A DNA stretch of 27,865 nt, taken from contig JNEM01014060.1 in assembly GCA_000697335.1 (NCBI GenBank), forward strand, positions 1-27,865. Direction: 5' to 3'. Shown one piece after another: positions 1 through 11,695 of this stretch (position 1 is the stretch's first letter; every line of letters starts with the position of its first letter). Made by a program: the position numbers and the translations under genes. Below the pieces are notes generated by a model. The model saw nothing but the letters and a program-made list of their open reading frames with translations. It ran no database searches and was not told the origin of the DNA. Source of the DNA: Conidiobolus incongruus B7586. Its lineage: Eukaryota; Entomophthoromycota; Entomophthoromycetes; Entomophthorales; Conidiobolaceae.

Positions 1-3000
1 AATAAAATATTAAATTAAAATTATAACAACAAATAAAAATATAAGTTATTTATTAAATAAATTTTTTATTTTTATAAATTCAATAAATATTAATATATTT
101 CAATTGATATAATCTTTTTTATTTATAATATTATTATAAAATATTAAATTATAAATAATACTGATAAATCTTTATAAGCAAATAATAAATAATAAATTAT
201 TTTTATAAATATTAATAATTTTAGAGTTAATATTATATATTCATATATTGAATATAATTTTGCCAAATTTTTAATAATAATTTTTTAAATATTTCAAAAA
301 TATATATTTTTATTAAAAAAATTATTTAAATTACAGATTAACTTTGTAATTATATATTTAATATATTTTTATATAATATTTTATTTAATAATTTTTTTTA
401 AAAATAATTATAATATTATCAAAATTAATAGTAATATTAATAACTAATTTAGGATCTTATATTGAATTTGAAATCATATAACCTTGATTAAAATCAAAAA
501 TTTAAAAAAAATAAAATCAAATAAAATTTAGAAAAACCAATATTTATTATTATCATTAGAAAATTTTCATTTAATAAAGATTTGAAGATATATGTTATAT
601 ACCCTTTCCTGTATTATATTTATAATTTTTTAAATTTTCTGTGAAAAACATAATATAATATTTGTTACTATGATCTAATAAGGAAAATAAATAACAACTG
701 TTTGTTAAAAGTTATTTGTTGGTAATTCTAGTGATTTATCCAATTTACCAAGAATTTTTATTAAATAATACTGATTAATTCTCTGTGTTTAAATAAATTG
801 ATTTAACATATATTATTACATTTCTCTGCATTAAAGTAATAAATTTTATAGTTTATGGTGCTGAGATCCTCCAAATGATAACACAAAGCATCAATTTATA
901 TTTTCAATTAAATATTTAATAATTTCTAAAAAAATTGTACTCCAATCTAGATTCACATCACATTTAAAATTTCAAATCAAATTACATTTATTTGCACTTT
1001 TTATACAAATGAATAAATCCCCCTTAATCTTTATATTTTCTTATTAATAACCCATTATACTACTTTCAAAATTATAACAATTTATTGATGAATCATAAGA
1101 TCAAATTTCGCAGCTGATTTTAGGAATAATTTTAAAGAGTGACGAAAGATATTTTATTAAAAATTTTAAAATTTTAAAAAAAAATTAAAATATTTATTGA
1201 ATCACTTTAAAGTTACCTATATATTCCCACTTTGTCCAACCTTGATTTCGGAACGTAATGCATTATAATTTATATAAAATTAAGTGGAAATTAGAATATA
1301 GTTTTGATTTAGCTTGATAAATGTACCAAAGATCTGAAATCATACATCATTATTAGAAATTTCTTAAATTTTCCAGTTCCATAACATCGGATTTATTCAT
1401 TTTATAATATTTGTATGACAATACCTTTATTTTTCACATTTTATTTATATGCTATTTTATTATCATTGCTTTGAATAATTTCTAACAGAGTTTGTATTAG
1501 AAATGAATGTTATAATCGATTGAAATTATTTATAAAAAGAATGGTTTGTAATATCTGGTCCTTGCTTATTTAATGATTGATTGGATAGATTCCAATCAAT
1601 ATCCAATGTTAATTTATCCATTTTATATCCTATTCATATTTCAATTTGATGAATTCTGATATTAATGGATTGGTTAGAAAAAACTCCAATTTGACAGAAG
1701 ATTAAATATTTTATTTATCTAAGATTGTAGATTAATAATGACTTATTTGGTATTATTAAGTTGGATCTAGTATTTATGGTTGATTAATATTGTTGAAGAT
1801 TGTCAAAATAATGTAATTTAGTTAGTCATAAATGATTCTTTTAGTAATAAAAATATTATTTACTTTTTAGTTATGCTGAGTATAAAAGATTTGACTCATA
1901 TCTATTGCTTTTACTTAAATTGAAGGTGAATTGAAATAATTAGAAATTCTAAAGCTGATTCATTTTTATTGATCATATGTTATTGCATTACATATTATCA
2001 CATTAAAAGGTTTTCAATTTTTAAAAAAAAATATCAACCTAATCTTTCAGTATATCATCTTAAATTATAATTTTATAATATCATGAAATATGTTAAACTT
2101 TACTATCTTTTAAATAATTAGAAAGTTACAGCTTGATGCAAGAGGCTAGACTTTTACTCGAGTATCTCAAGATACTAAATACTTTTGTTTACATCTGAAG
2201 TATTAATGATTTAGATTTAAGGCTCAAGCCATATTATTAATCGCTATGAATTAAGTATCAGCAATCATTTTACTACACAGACTACAATTATAGTATGTCA
2301 GAATTGTTGATCCTATATTAATTCATTGAATGATAAACATGTCTAAATTAGACAACATTGAATATCTAATGAAAGTTATACAATCAATAATGAAATCAAG
2401 ATACTATGAATTTTAATGCATAAGGTACTTTAAAAAATCCGTAATATTCTGCAATATAATTCACAAGTTATGTTAGACCGTTTCATTTTAAAATTAGTCA
2501 ATCAATTCAAATAGTGTTTCATTTTGAAATTTCTAAATCAAATATTAGTTTATTTATGGAAAATATGATTTAATATTCTAAAATCAATCAAATTTTTAAT
2601 AATTAGTAGATATTACAAATATTGTGATTTATTTAATTATTATATACTATTCTGTAGTATTTATTATGATAAATTATTAATCTAATTAATATTTTCAAAA
2701 AATTGTCAGAGTTATTTCATTCCAAATATTGAAATTTGAAGGAGCGGGTTTCCAAATTAGGTATTTTCTCGAAAATTCGAGATTGAAATATTTGAAAAAT
2801 TTTAGGAAATAAGCACTAATTGGCTAAATTATCGGTGATCAAATTCCACTAATATCCTTGATAATAAAGATTTTAAAAAATTGATAATATTCAAATACTC
2901 TGAAAAGTTAAGTGTAAAATAAAATAGTAAAATGTTAAATAGACGATTAAGTTGACGTCTATTACAGGTTTAATACTTATTAAAATTCGAAAATGGATGA

Positions 3001-3929
3001 AAATAGGATGTAAAAGGATACAAAGAACTATTAGGCTCACACGATGCTAAATTATAGGGAACACCAACTTATTAATTGACACTTTATCATACAAGATGAT
3101 TTCATCACTTAAAAAACTATCTAGAGTGATCTCATTCCATTTAATCAGTCAAATAAATTTAAAATCTTTCGATTGGTCTTCTGTGGAGTTTTGACTTGTC
3201 GTTTGATGAGGTATAGTATGAATATAGTATTATGGAGAATAAATCGTTGATTAAACTTCCTTTACAAGTAATCGCCTAAAACAATTTATTCGAATTTTGT
3301 TAGCATTAAAATTACTGCTTTTATTAACTTAAACAATTGGCCTGTGCAAATTGAAATAGGAATTAATTTGAAAATTTGTATTGGCTGAGGGCCAATTAAA
3401 AATGATTGGTGGAAAGGGTGGGCAAAATTTTTTAATCAGAAAAATGATATCATCAATTACTCAATTTGGTAAAGAGGAAATTGGAATGGGTATAAAAATG
3501 AAGCATCGCTCAAAGGTAGAAGAGTTAGAAAGGATAATTAGAGATATAAGTAAACCTTCATATCTAATTTACATTAGACATTAAATCTATTTTATTTGGC
3601 ATTTAGACCTGATTGCTGCTGATTTGATCAGTTTCAAAAAGGCTCTTTTTCTATTTCAAATAATTATAACCAATATCTGAAAACAGCAAACGTTTGAATC
3701 GTTTTCTTTAACTCTATTATATTCCTCCCTCCCCTCTCTCGTCTATTTTATTGTATTTTTGTTGGTTAAGTAAACCAACATGTTTTAAAACCCTTGCCAG
3801 TTAAGTTTTTTATTCGTTGACTTTTGATATTCCATTTATCATTTGTCCACATTATTTGATTCTCTACGACTCTTTCTTTACAGCTATATTTATTGTTTTA
3901 TCTTCACAGTTTTATTATTCTAGCTTGAT
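1..3929. other. AT-rich stretch without a supported gene
   Basis: I see no reading frame with family signatures, no tRNA-like or rRNA-like segment and no clear repeat on either strand. A 67-codon open frame at 3381-3584 has no ATG start and no recognisable motif, so it is not called. Composition is most extreme in the first 700 bases and becomes more balanced towards 3000-3900, where the promoter and leader of the kinase gene must lie. A pyrimidine-rich tract at 3721-3746 sits about 190 bases upstream of the kinase ATG and is typical of fungal core promoters. GT..AG pairs such as 3800-3883 would allow an intron in the kinase 5' leader, but only transcript data could show it. Confidence 0.6.
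3721..3746 (+). promoter_or_regulatory. pyrimidine-rich promoter tract upstream of the kinase
   Basis: A run of C and T, mostly CCTCCCTCCCCTCTCTC, stands out from the AT-rich surroundings about 190 bases before the kinase start codon. CT-rich blocks just upstream of transcription starts are common in fungal genes. The role here is inferred from position and composition only. Confidence 0.35.
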
Positions 3930-5339
3930 ATGGTAACATTCACACAAGATTATTGGGCTCCTGGCTTAGACAAAAATGCTCGCCGAATTCCCGATTCGAA
4001 TAGTCCCCATCTTGCAGTACCTGCCCCTGCACAACTTAAAAATTCCAGTTCATCTTCTTTGAACGTTTTCTCTTGCAACTTTCTGGATGAAAGTTCCGAT
4101 TCTTGGAACTCCACTCAGCAGCTAGCGTCCAATATTCCACTTCCTGCAACTCCAACCCCTGCCACTCCATCTCCTCCTGAGATTATCGAGAAAGCGGATT
4201 CAAAAGCCTTGAAAAGTTCAGGTGCCGCCACTCCTATCTCTCCACCGCCCGAAGGAGGCATTCTAGCCGACATTAAATCAATATGGTCTGATATTTTAAA
4301 TAATAAGTCTTCCAGAAAGACAGATAGTCCCGTACCAGAACCCAAATCCCAAAATAGTGCTTGTCCTTTCCCTTCATTAACTAAGAAGTATGGTATTTGT
4401 GAGAGAAAATTAGTTGGTAAAGGAGCAACGGCTGTGGTTAAGGTAGCCCATAAATTGGATCATAATCAAAAAGAGACCCTATACGCTATTAAAGAATTCC
4501 GTAAGCGTCGTAAGGATGAATCTCCCAAAGAGTACATTAAAAAACTTACAGGCGAGTTTTGTATCAGTTCCTCACTCCAGCATCCTAACATCGTTGCCAC
4601 TATCGATTTGGTCATGGATGATAATAACAATTGGTGTGAAGTTATGGAATTTTGTCCTGGTGGTGACCTTTACAATGTGATCAAGAATGGACAGCTAACG
4701 ACGAAAGAAATTAACTGCTGTTTTAAGCAACTGATCCATGGCTTGGCCTATCTCCATTCAATGGGTGTTGCCCACAGAGATATCAAGCCCGAGAATCTCT
4801 TAATCGATGAACACTGTCACCTTAAGATCACCGATTTCGGCGTTTCGGATGTTTTCCGATCCGTATGGGAGAAGAAATGCCACCGATCTCGTGGTTTATG
4901 TGGTAGTGAACCCTATATTGCTCCCGAAGAGTTTATCCAAGATGATTATGATGCTAGATTAGTTGATGTATGGGCAGCTGGTATTGTCTATTATTCAATG
5001 ACATATCGCACAGTCCCATTTAGGATAGCCAGTATGGACGACTCCAACTATAGAAATTATATCGAGAAGAGGAATCAGGATCGTTACGAGCCTTTCAACA
5101 AGTACGAGCCGGGATGTAAGAACTTAATGCTTAAGATTCTCGATCCTAATCCAATGGAGCGTATTACTATTGATGAAATTCTCAAAGATCCTTGGTTCCA
5201 GTCGATAGAAGTTTGTCAAGATGGTGTTGCTTCCAATGGTTTCCACAATCACTATGATATGGATTACTTCCATAAAAAAATGAATGCATCTAAACCCTCC
5301 ACACCAAGGTCCAAATCTAAAGCTAACTCCCCTCAGTAA
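3930..5339 (+). CDS. HAL4: HAL4/HAL5 (NPR/HAL)-family serine/threonine protein kinase
   Basis: This is a 469-residue, single-exon protein kinase. The first ~150 residues are low-complexity, rich in Ser, Pro and Thr, with several TP and SP sites. The catalytic domain runs from about 153 to 423. It has the glycine loop GKGATAVV (163-170), the ATP-binding lysine in YAIK (K188), the likely alpha-C glutamate in TGEFCISSSL (E209), the catalytic HRDIKPEN (282-289, D284), DFG (302-304), APE (331-333) and DVWAAG (346-351), so all catalytic residues are present. The segments EFCISSSLQHPNIV, CEVMEFCPGGDLY, the insert SVWEKKCH after DFG and CGSEPYIAPEEF are characteristic of the fungal HAL4/SAT4-HAL5 kinases, which in yeast stabilise plasma-membrane nutrient and potassium transporters. 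The C-tail has further SP/TP sites. The ATG at 3930 is the first in frame. The symbol is assigned by family, because several paralogues can exist in one genome. Confidence 0.93.
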   Translation: MVTFTQDYWAPGLDKNARRIPDSNSPHLAVPAPAQLKNSSSSSLNVFSCNFLDESSDSWNSTQQLASNIPLPATPTPATPSPPEIIEKADSKALKSSGAATPISPPPEGGILADIKSIWSDILNNKSSRKTDSPVPEPKSQNSACPFPSLTKKYGICERKLVGKGATAVVKVAHKLDHNQKETLYAIKEFRKRRKDESPKEYIKKLTGEFCISSSLQHPNIVATIDLVMDDNNNWCEVMEFCPGGDLYNVIKNGQLTTKEINCCFKQLIHGLAYLHSMGVAHRDIKPENLLIDEHCHLKITDFGVSDVFRSVWEKKCHRSRGLCGSEPYIAPEEFIQDDYDARLVDVWAAGIVYYSMTYRTVPFRIASMDDSNYRNYIEKRNQDRYEPFNKYEPGCKNLMLKILDPNPMERITIDEILKDPWFQSIEVCQDGVASNGFHNHYDMDYFHKKMNASKPSTPRSKSKANSPQ

Positions 5340-6684
5340 CCTTCTATCTACTTCTAATCATTATCATATATCTTTGTTAATAGTTTAATTATAATACATA
5401 TCTCTTTATTTATAACACATTTTTTCTGTGTATTTTTAATTAATCCTATCTATCACATATTATTAATTTTATTTATTCTACCAGATGAATACAAATACCT
5501 ATAATAATCGTTATAATTGCTATATGCATTGGGGATCATTTGGACTAATTTAAAATGGTTTTAATGATTAATAATAGAATGAATATGATCAAGCTATAAA
5601 TCAATTATATAATTATATTTTTTTAATTCATAATAATGATTATTGTTTTTTTTACAAACAATCATAATAACTGTTTATTTTAAAATTTGCGTTAGCCATC
5701 ATTGCTCATCAAATTTAAAATGATATATATGTTAATAACAATTATTCTCATTCAATATGAACATTAGTTGATAATTGGATAAAATAAATATTAACTGATA
5801 CTAATTAAAAAATATATAATAAAAAAATTCAAGGTTTAGATGCAAAGACTATAATCTAAAATCAAATTCAATTTATTGAATCTATTATATATACTTTAAT
5901 AATATACCTAAATATTAATATTATATAATTATTATGATCATAACTTAAATGATATAATCTTGAATCAAATATAATTAAACCAAAATGATACACTTTAATT
6001 TGGTTGTTTTAGAATAGTCTAAATTATCACCAAAGTATAATAAACATGTGTTTATTGTATAGAAATGATATCATTTCTTTTGAATGATGATATAGATGTA
6101 ATTAGGTTATTACATGTATCTTATTTTTCCTAATCTATTAATTCTGCTGAAGCAACAAATGAAATAATGTTATAATAATGTAATTAAATGAAAAATTGTA
6201 TTAGATTTTTGTTAAAAGATAAATCAATTTAAATAAAATTTATTACAAATTGAATCGAAAACGATATATGTAACATTCTCTATGTGGGATATCCGAAAAA
6301 ATAATAAATTTGATAATTAGATACTAATCGTAAATTGCATGAAAAAAATCAGGAATAGTTGATTAAATAAAATAAATCGTACAATATAATTACTTATACA
6401 ACAATAATTTGATTAAAAATTAATACTACCTCTGAACCAATGATATTGAATATTATTTCAATTGATTATAGAAATCAAGAATAAATAATAATTGATAAAT
6501 AGTTATGTTTCAAAGCTAAAATTATTCCAATCAAATTGGATTGAGCATTTTTCTAATTAAGTAACCCATTGATGAAATGCCACATATGAAAACATATTTT
6601 ATTTAATATTTACTAATTATAAAACTTTTAGGTAGTATAAATGATGTATTTTTATGTATTAAAAATGATAGTTAATATAATCAT
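5340..6684. other. AT-rich spacer between convergent genes
   Basis: This is the 3' flank shared by the kinase (+) and SLU7 (-). It must carry both polyadenylation regions. I see no gene, element ends or RNA gene. A weak hairpin (GATTATTGTTT pairing with AAACAATC around a T-rich loop) near 5637-5665 has no recognised role. Confidence 0.6.
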
Positions 6685-8206
6685 TTACTCTTCATCCTTT
6701 TTAAAAGGAATGCAATAGGAATTCTTCATAAATGAATGACAGCATTTGTAACCCCATTGTCCATCGTGCCAATAAGAGCCGAATATACTAGTGTGATTAT
6801 TAGGATATACGTCTTCTTCATATTTGGACTTGGGAATAGCTCTCTCTTGACCTTTAATAACTTTGCCTGTCCTAGAATATTCAACGTAGTGTTCGGTTTG
6901 AGCGGTCAAAAGATCTTTATGAGGATTTTCTAAATGTTCAATACCACCATATTTTTCTAATATACTTTGACGCCCAATATCTTTTTGAGAATTCTTTTGT
7001 TCCATTTGTTTTTTATAGTGGAGTTCAGCCAATGTAGGATTAGCTTGAAGACTGAGTGCATCCTCTCCTCTTTCTTGAGCTCTGAGAGATTGCAATTCAA
7101 GCTGTGCCATTTTAGAAGCGTCTCCAGAGTAACGAACAAAGTTGTCACCAGCATAGTCAAGCTAAAAGATTGTTTAGATGGAGGTTTATAATATATCAAG
7201 TATATTAGTAATCATTACCTCAGCAGGGTTTTTATCTTGATTAGGATTGTCTCTCATAGAACGTGTTTTAGGGTCATAGTAAGCAGAGTTGATATCCAAA
7301 TTTCTCAAATATTTTGCAGTATCTTCTCGAATACTATGAAATTCTTATAAGTGAAAAGTAAGGACATGAGCTTATTTGTATATTTACCGTAAGTTTCTAA
7401 CTGTTAAGCGTGATTTGGTATCAACCTTTTGTCCAGGCATATCGGATTTTTCAGCATATTTATCATCGTCATCATCACTGTCATCGCTGGAAGCATATTC
7501 TAATCTACCAGCTTCAGCAACTTTTTTGAGGTCTTGGGTGGAACTAGAAGCTAAAGCAGCAGCATTATCCAATTCTTCAGCTTTCCTTTTCTTTCTAGCT
7601 TCCTCAACCATGTGGTATACTTCAAACAGTTTATCATGTTCTCTAGGATCATATGATTTCCACATGTCTCGTTTTCCATCGTAGCTTTCTTCATTAGTTG
7701 CTATATATTCATCAGGACGGATGTCTTTTCCAGTGTATTTAGCACCTATCTTTCTAGGTCTCTCTAAGCAGTCTTTTTCCTTATGTGTCATAGCACCACA
7801 ATTTCCACAAGCTCCTTTGCGAAATTTGGTAGCGGCAGGACCCTGGCAAACACAAAAAAGTTAAAATTATTGCATTAAATAAATGAGTGAAAAAATAAAT
7901 TACAGATTTCAAACCTTTCTTGACAGTATACTTTGGGGTTGAAGCCTCTTCATTTTGAATTCTTTGATGTTTTAAACTTGGAGTGTCAGAACTCAAATAC
8001 CAAGGTGCTTGAGCAATATATTGGGGAATGTGAGGATTAATCTCATTTCCTTCCTCGTCTAATTCAGCTGGTGCAGTACCAGCTTTTCTTGCAGCGTCTA
8101 ATTCTTTTTGTTTACGATATTCTTCTTTACTTAATTTTGAATCTAAAGGTTGGATAAGAAATTAAATGTAATTATTAAAACATTAATGTGACTTACTATA
8201 AGACAT
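6685..8206 (-). CDS. SLU7: pre-mRNA splicing factor SLU7 (five exons)
   Basis: The gene is complement(join(6685..7161, 7219..7333, 7388..7842, 7904..8142, 8197..8206)). The exons sum to 1296 nt and encode 431 residues, with all splice phases in agreement. SLU7 acts in the second catalytic step of splicing, where it helps select the 3' splice site. The CCHC zinc knuckle lies at residues 95-108 ([14 protein letters not shown]), within the family block [15 protein letters not shown] and followed by CLERPRK. Further family blocks are an acidic run (about 201-210) before [18 protein letters not shown], the exon 4 block [41 protein letters not shown] and the C-terminal [17 protein letters not shown] (401-417). 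Introns are 54, 61, 54 and 57 nt. Exon 1 is only 10 nt (ATGTCTTATA), but it supplies the expected MSY start and a GTAAGT donor. At intron 2 two nearer GT sites (7914 and 7924) exist. The first breaks frame; GTAATT at 7903 keeps frame and matches the family best. The gene is divergent from the PPR gene. Confidence 0.95.
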
Positions 8207-8770
8207 TATATATTAAATTTTATATTTTGAGGTATGGCTTATTAAATAATATACAATAATTGTTTAATAAAGAATTTTAAATTTTTAATCTGTTGACTTT
8301 GTAAATTTCAAAGTACCTATTTATAATATATCAAATAAATGGTAAATTATTTTAATCTATGGGATTGATTTTGACATATCTAATTATTGAAAATATTGGA
8401 TAATTTTTTAAAAAGATTTGATTATTAAATTACAATGATTAATAATAATAATATTGATAATGATAATAAATTGATTATTGTTAATGAAATATTTAAAAAA
8501 CAATAATGATTTTCTACAAAATAACTAAAATTTTATTTTTTATTAAAGATATCATTGTTTCAATATTAATTATTTTTAATCTAATGTGAATTAGAACTGA
8601 TAAATCCCATAATTTTGATAGTGTGAAAATTTGAATATATTATTGAACCCCAAGAGTGTATCAAATATTACCATAAAATTGCATGTACAGATAATATAAT
8701 TTTATCAGACTGTATTGATTCAAAATAACTGATTGCCCACAAATATTCAATTGAAAAATCACAATGTACG
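8207..8770. promoter_or_regulatory. bidirectional promoter region between SLU7 and the PPR gene
   Basis: SLU7 starts leftward at 8206 and the PPR gene starts rightward at 8771, so these 564 bases must contain both promoters. The sequence is AT-rich throughout, and I cannot point to a convincing TATA box or CT block. An out-of-frame ATG at 8764 opens a 26-codon frame (to 8844) that overlaps the PPR start. Whether it is in the mRNA depends on the transcription start. Confidence 0.5.
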
Positions 8771-11695
8771 ATGGGCACATCTTCAACATTCTATTCATTG
8801 CATCTTTTTTGTTCCAAACTTCAAAATATTCTTATTACCCATAAAAATTCATTAATTTTGACCACTCCAATTAAAAAAACCCATCAAGCATATATGGGTC
8901 TAAAATTTATTAATCATTCTCACTTTCACACTTTGCATCCGATCCGATCTACGACATCATTAATTAATTCCATTACTAATGTACCTTCATTATACGATCT
9001 CCTTAATCAAAATCAACTCGAAACGGCGTGGAACCTGTATCATTCAGAAAATTATGATACGATCGACGGACCCAAGTTAGAGTGGTTTGTATTTTACAAA
9101 TTTATGGTAAGGATATATTCCTCAAGTAATCCCAACAAATGGGATCAATTGGATTTACTAATATCCAATTATTCCAATTCTAATCCTATTACTTCATCTG
9201 ATTATCTAATATGGATGGAAGCGAATTACCACATTAAAAAATATGATAAAGTCAGGGAGATTTTTAAATTGGTAAAAGGTTTTGGTTATAATACATTACC
9301 AGGTCATTATTTAATGCTATTACGCGTCACACTGGCTGAATCCGATCATTGTATCGATAGTGGAACACGGTTACTTAAGGAATTAGAAGACTCAGGGGTC
9401 AAGTTTGATGAGTTGGGTTTAAGCTTCCTTTACAAGTTAATTCAAACTGCTATGGCTTGTTCAAGGTCAGATAGCTTAGTGTTTTGTCGTGATCTTTTAT
9501 CCAATTGGAGCACAAAAGACCCTCAAACTGCAAAAGCAGGATACGAAATGATTATTTTACATTTATTACGAATGGGAAATTATGAAGAAGCTGAGTATTA
9601 TTATACTAATCATTTTAAATCCATGAGCCCTTCGAATCATTTCTTTGTACAAGCATTCTGTATCATTGATCTTCAAGCTAATACACAGGATGCTGAGGGT
9701 TTAGTTCTGAAATGGCTTAATTACATGGTAGAGCTTGGAATGGAACTTCAACCTCAGTTGATCTCGAGATTTTATCGGCCTCTCCTCTCTCAAAAATTTT
9801 ATCAGAAAACTTTTGATTTTTATTGTAGATTATTCGAACGTTGGCCTATTTCATATCAATCGTACCTGAGCTCTCTATTTTACAACCATCTTATGAGTCA
9901 GTTAGATTACTCGTCTATTTTAGATTATATCGAAAAGTTACCAAATTTCAGTTATGAAGAATTTCCAGATGACTTCTTCGAATTATTGATAGAAAATTTA
10001 TCCTCATATTACCCTAACAAGTTTAGGATACTATTCCCTTCTTCTTTGGATCCTCGAGTCTTCATTCAAAAAGCTCTCCTCACTTTAATTAATCTATCTA
10101 TACATCATAACTTGAGTGGATCCACTTTCCAAAGACTTGTTGATATGTACCATAGCTTCCATTTCGATAATAACGACCATATTCACAATCTGCTTGTAAA
10201 ATTTTATCTTCAGGAGGGAGATCCTAACCAAGCACTCGAGCTATACGATTCATTGAACCAAGACGTTGCTGATGCATCTGTTTTAATGGATATAGCTGAC
10301 TGTTTTTTCAAAATTGGTGATGGATCTCAAGCTTATTCTTTACTACATCGAGCAAAAGATATTATTCAAGAAGTCGATAATGGCTCTTCCAATCCCAAGT
10401 GCGTTCTAATAGAGATTAAGCTTCTATTCCGTCTTAAAGATTTATATGGATTAGAGATTTTACTAAATAACCAGATTGAATGTAAATTTATTGAAAATTG
10501 GGATCATAGTCTATTTCACACCCTTGCTGAGTGTTTCGTATCTTTAAATCAATTGAACCTGGCAAATAGGGTCATCGCAACTATGACAGAATTGGGTCTA
10601 CCTCGAACACAAAATACTTTTGATATTTTATTAAAATCGACATGCAATATACCTGAAGCAAAGGATCGATACAGTAGTCAATTCAAAATCTATCAGCAGA
10701 TGAAATACTGTAATATTTCCCCTTCTACCTATTTCATAGTGGGCTTAGTGTCTACATCGATTCATGCCTATGGCTTATCCTTTGGACTTAGTTTGCTAAA
10801 TCGAATTGACTCGGATTTCCCTGATGTTTACGAAAGAACAGTCCCCCTTGCATTAGTAAAATATGCTAATGCAACTCTTCTACCTGATTTAGCACGGTAT
10901 TTCTTTTCCTCTGTTTCAAAAGAAAATTGGTCGCATGATACCAATCAATTTATTAAAAATTATTTGAATCGATGCATGGCTATTAACGAAGAGCATTTAG
11001 CATTAAGCTCGATAGAAGAACATATTATCGATATCGAGCTACTTAATTCAGAAACATTTGGATCCCTAATACAAGTCTATATGAAATGTGGACGATTGGA
11101 TAGCGCACTAAATCTCTTTCAACAATTTTTAACCCATCTTGGTCCTAAATCAATAACTGGAATCTTGAATACATCTTCAGTTTGTGTAAAAATAATGAAT
11201 ATTATGTTTCAACAAGCTGAATATTCTCAAAGCAATCAAGTTGAAAAATTGATTAAATTCTCTCAAATCAACAAAATTAAACTAACTCATTATTCTCTAT
11301 CTATTTTAGTGAATTGCTTACTAAAAGCAAACCAACCTGACAATGCTCAAGCCTGGATGAATTACTTTCAAACGCATTTCAATATCAAACCAGACACCTT
11401 TATCTACAACAATTTTATTATTTATTACGCTTTAAATCTTCATCAAATTGAAATGGCGATGAAATGGCTGGATAAAATGCATCACGTTGGACTAAAGCCT
11501 AATCAAGCTTCCTACCATACCATTATTCGAGAGTGTATCAATCAATCAAAATGGGAATTGGCTACGGACCTATATCGTCAAATGGTTCAAAACGTGCATC
11601 CATTACCTATGGTTCACACTCGATTCCTCCTTATCCAAAGCGCCATACATCAAGATCGACGTGATATTGCTGAATCTATTCTCCAATTAACTTAA
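8771..11695 (+). CDS. large PPR (pentatricopeptide repeat) protein, probably mitochondrial
   Basis: This is a 974-residue, intron-free gene for a helical-repeat RNA-binding protein. PPR proteins bind organelle transcripts and act in their stability, processing or translation. The N-terminus (about 1-65) is rich in Ser, Thr, Lys, His and Arg with very few acidic residues, as in a mitochondrial presequence. The clearest repeats are near the C-terminus: from about residue 759 (TFGSLIQVYMKCGRLDSALNL), from about 874 (DTFIYNNFIIYYALN through MAMKWLDKMHHVGLKPN) and from about 910 (ASYHTIIRECINQSKWELAT through LYRQMV). Weaker helical pairs fill most of the middle. Two starts are possible: ATG 8771 has A at -3 and G at +4, whereas ATG 8894 (Met42) lacks a purine at -3 but would also leave a basic leader. 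I do not recognise the specific orthologue; fungal proteins of this size include translational activators of single mitochondrial mRNAs, so a transcript-specific role is only a guess. Confidence 0.88.
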   Translation: MGTSSTFYSLHLFCSKLQNILITHKNSLILTTPIKKTHQAYMGLKFINHSHFHTLHPIRSTTSLINSITNVPSLYDLLNQNQLETAWNLYHSENYDTIDGPKLEWFVFYKFMVRIYSSSNPNKWDQLDLLISNYSNSNPITSSDYLIWMEANYHIKKYDKVREIFKLVKGFGYNTLPGHYLMLLRVTLAESDHCIDSGTRLLKELEDSGVKFDELGLSFLYKLIQTAMACSRSDSLVFCRDLLSNWSTKDPQTAKAGYEMIILHLLRMGNYEEAEYYYTNHFKSMSPSNHFFVQAFCIIDLQANTQDAEGLVLKWLNYMVELGMELQPQLISRFYRPLLSQKFYQKTFDFYCRLFERWPISYQSYLSSLFYNHLMSQLDYSSILDYIEKLPNFSYEEFPDDFFELLIENLSSYYPNKFRILFPSSLDPRVFIQKALLTLINLSIHHNLSGSTFQRLVDMYHSFHFDNNDHIHNLLVKFYLQEGDPNQALELYDSLNQDVADASVLMDIADCFFKIGDGSQAYSLLHRAKDIIQEVDNGSSNPKCVLIEIKLLFRLKDLYGLEILLNNQIECKFIENWDHSLFHTLAECFVSLNQLNLANRVIATMTELGLPRTQNTFDILLKSTCNIPEAKDRYSSQFKIYQQMKYCNISPSTYFIVGLVSTSIHAYGLSFGLSLLNRIDSDFPDVYERTVPLALVKYANATLLPDLARYFFSSVSKENWSHDTNQFIKNYLNRCMAINEEHLALSSIEEHIIDIELLNSETFGSLIQVYMKCGRLDSALNLFQQFLTHLGPKSITGILNTSSVCVKIMNIMFQQAEYSQSNQVEKLIKFSQINKIKLTHYSLSILVNCLLKANQPDNAQAWMNYFQTHFNIKPDTFIYNNFIIYYALNLHQIEMAMKWLDKMHHVGLKPNQASYHTIIRECINQSKWELATDLYRQMVQNVHPLPMVHTRFLLIQSAIHQDRRDIAESILQLT

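Noticed and set aside
2110-2220. A short frame with an RLLLEYLK-like segment that faintly recalls a retroelement RNase H region
   Set aside because: The match is confined to a few residues, with no supporting blocks on either side.
3050-3160. Minus-strand open stretch (about 36 codons, then 50 more after one stop)
   Set aside because: It has no recognisable motifs, splice sites or start, and such runs occur by chance.
3381-3584. 67-codon open frame on the plus strand
   Set aside because: It starts with TTG, has no ATG in a suitable place, no homology signal and a composition like that of its non-coding surroundings.
4115-4345. Open frame antisense to the kinase N-terminal region
   Set aside because: It is a shadow of the Ser/Pro-rich coding sequence on the other strand.
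7903-7996. A protein start at ATG 7996 with read-through of SLU7 intron 2
   Set aside because: The frame leaves the SLU7 family sequence after GLKS, whereas splicing at 7903/7842 restores it exactly.
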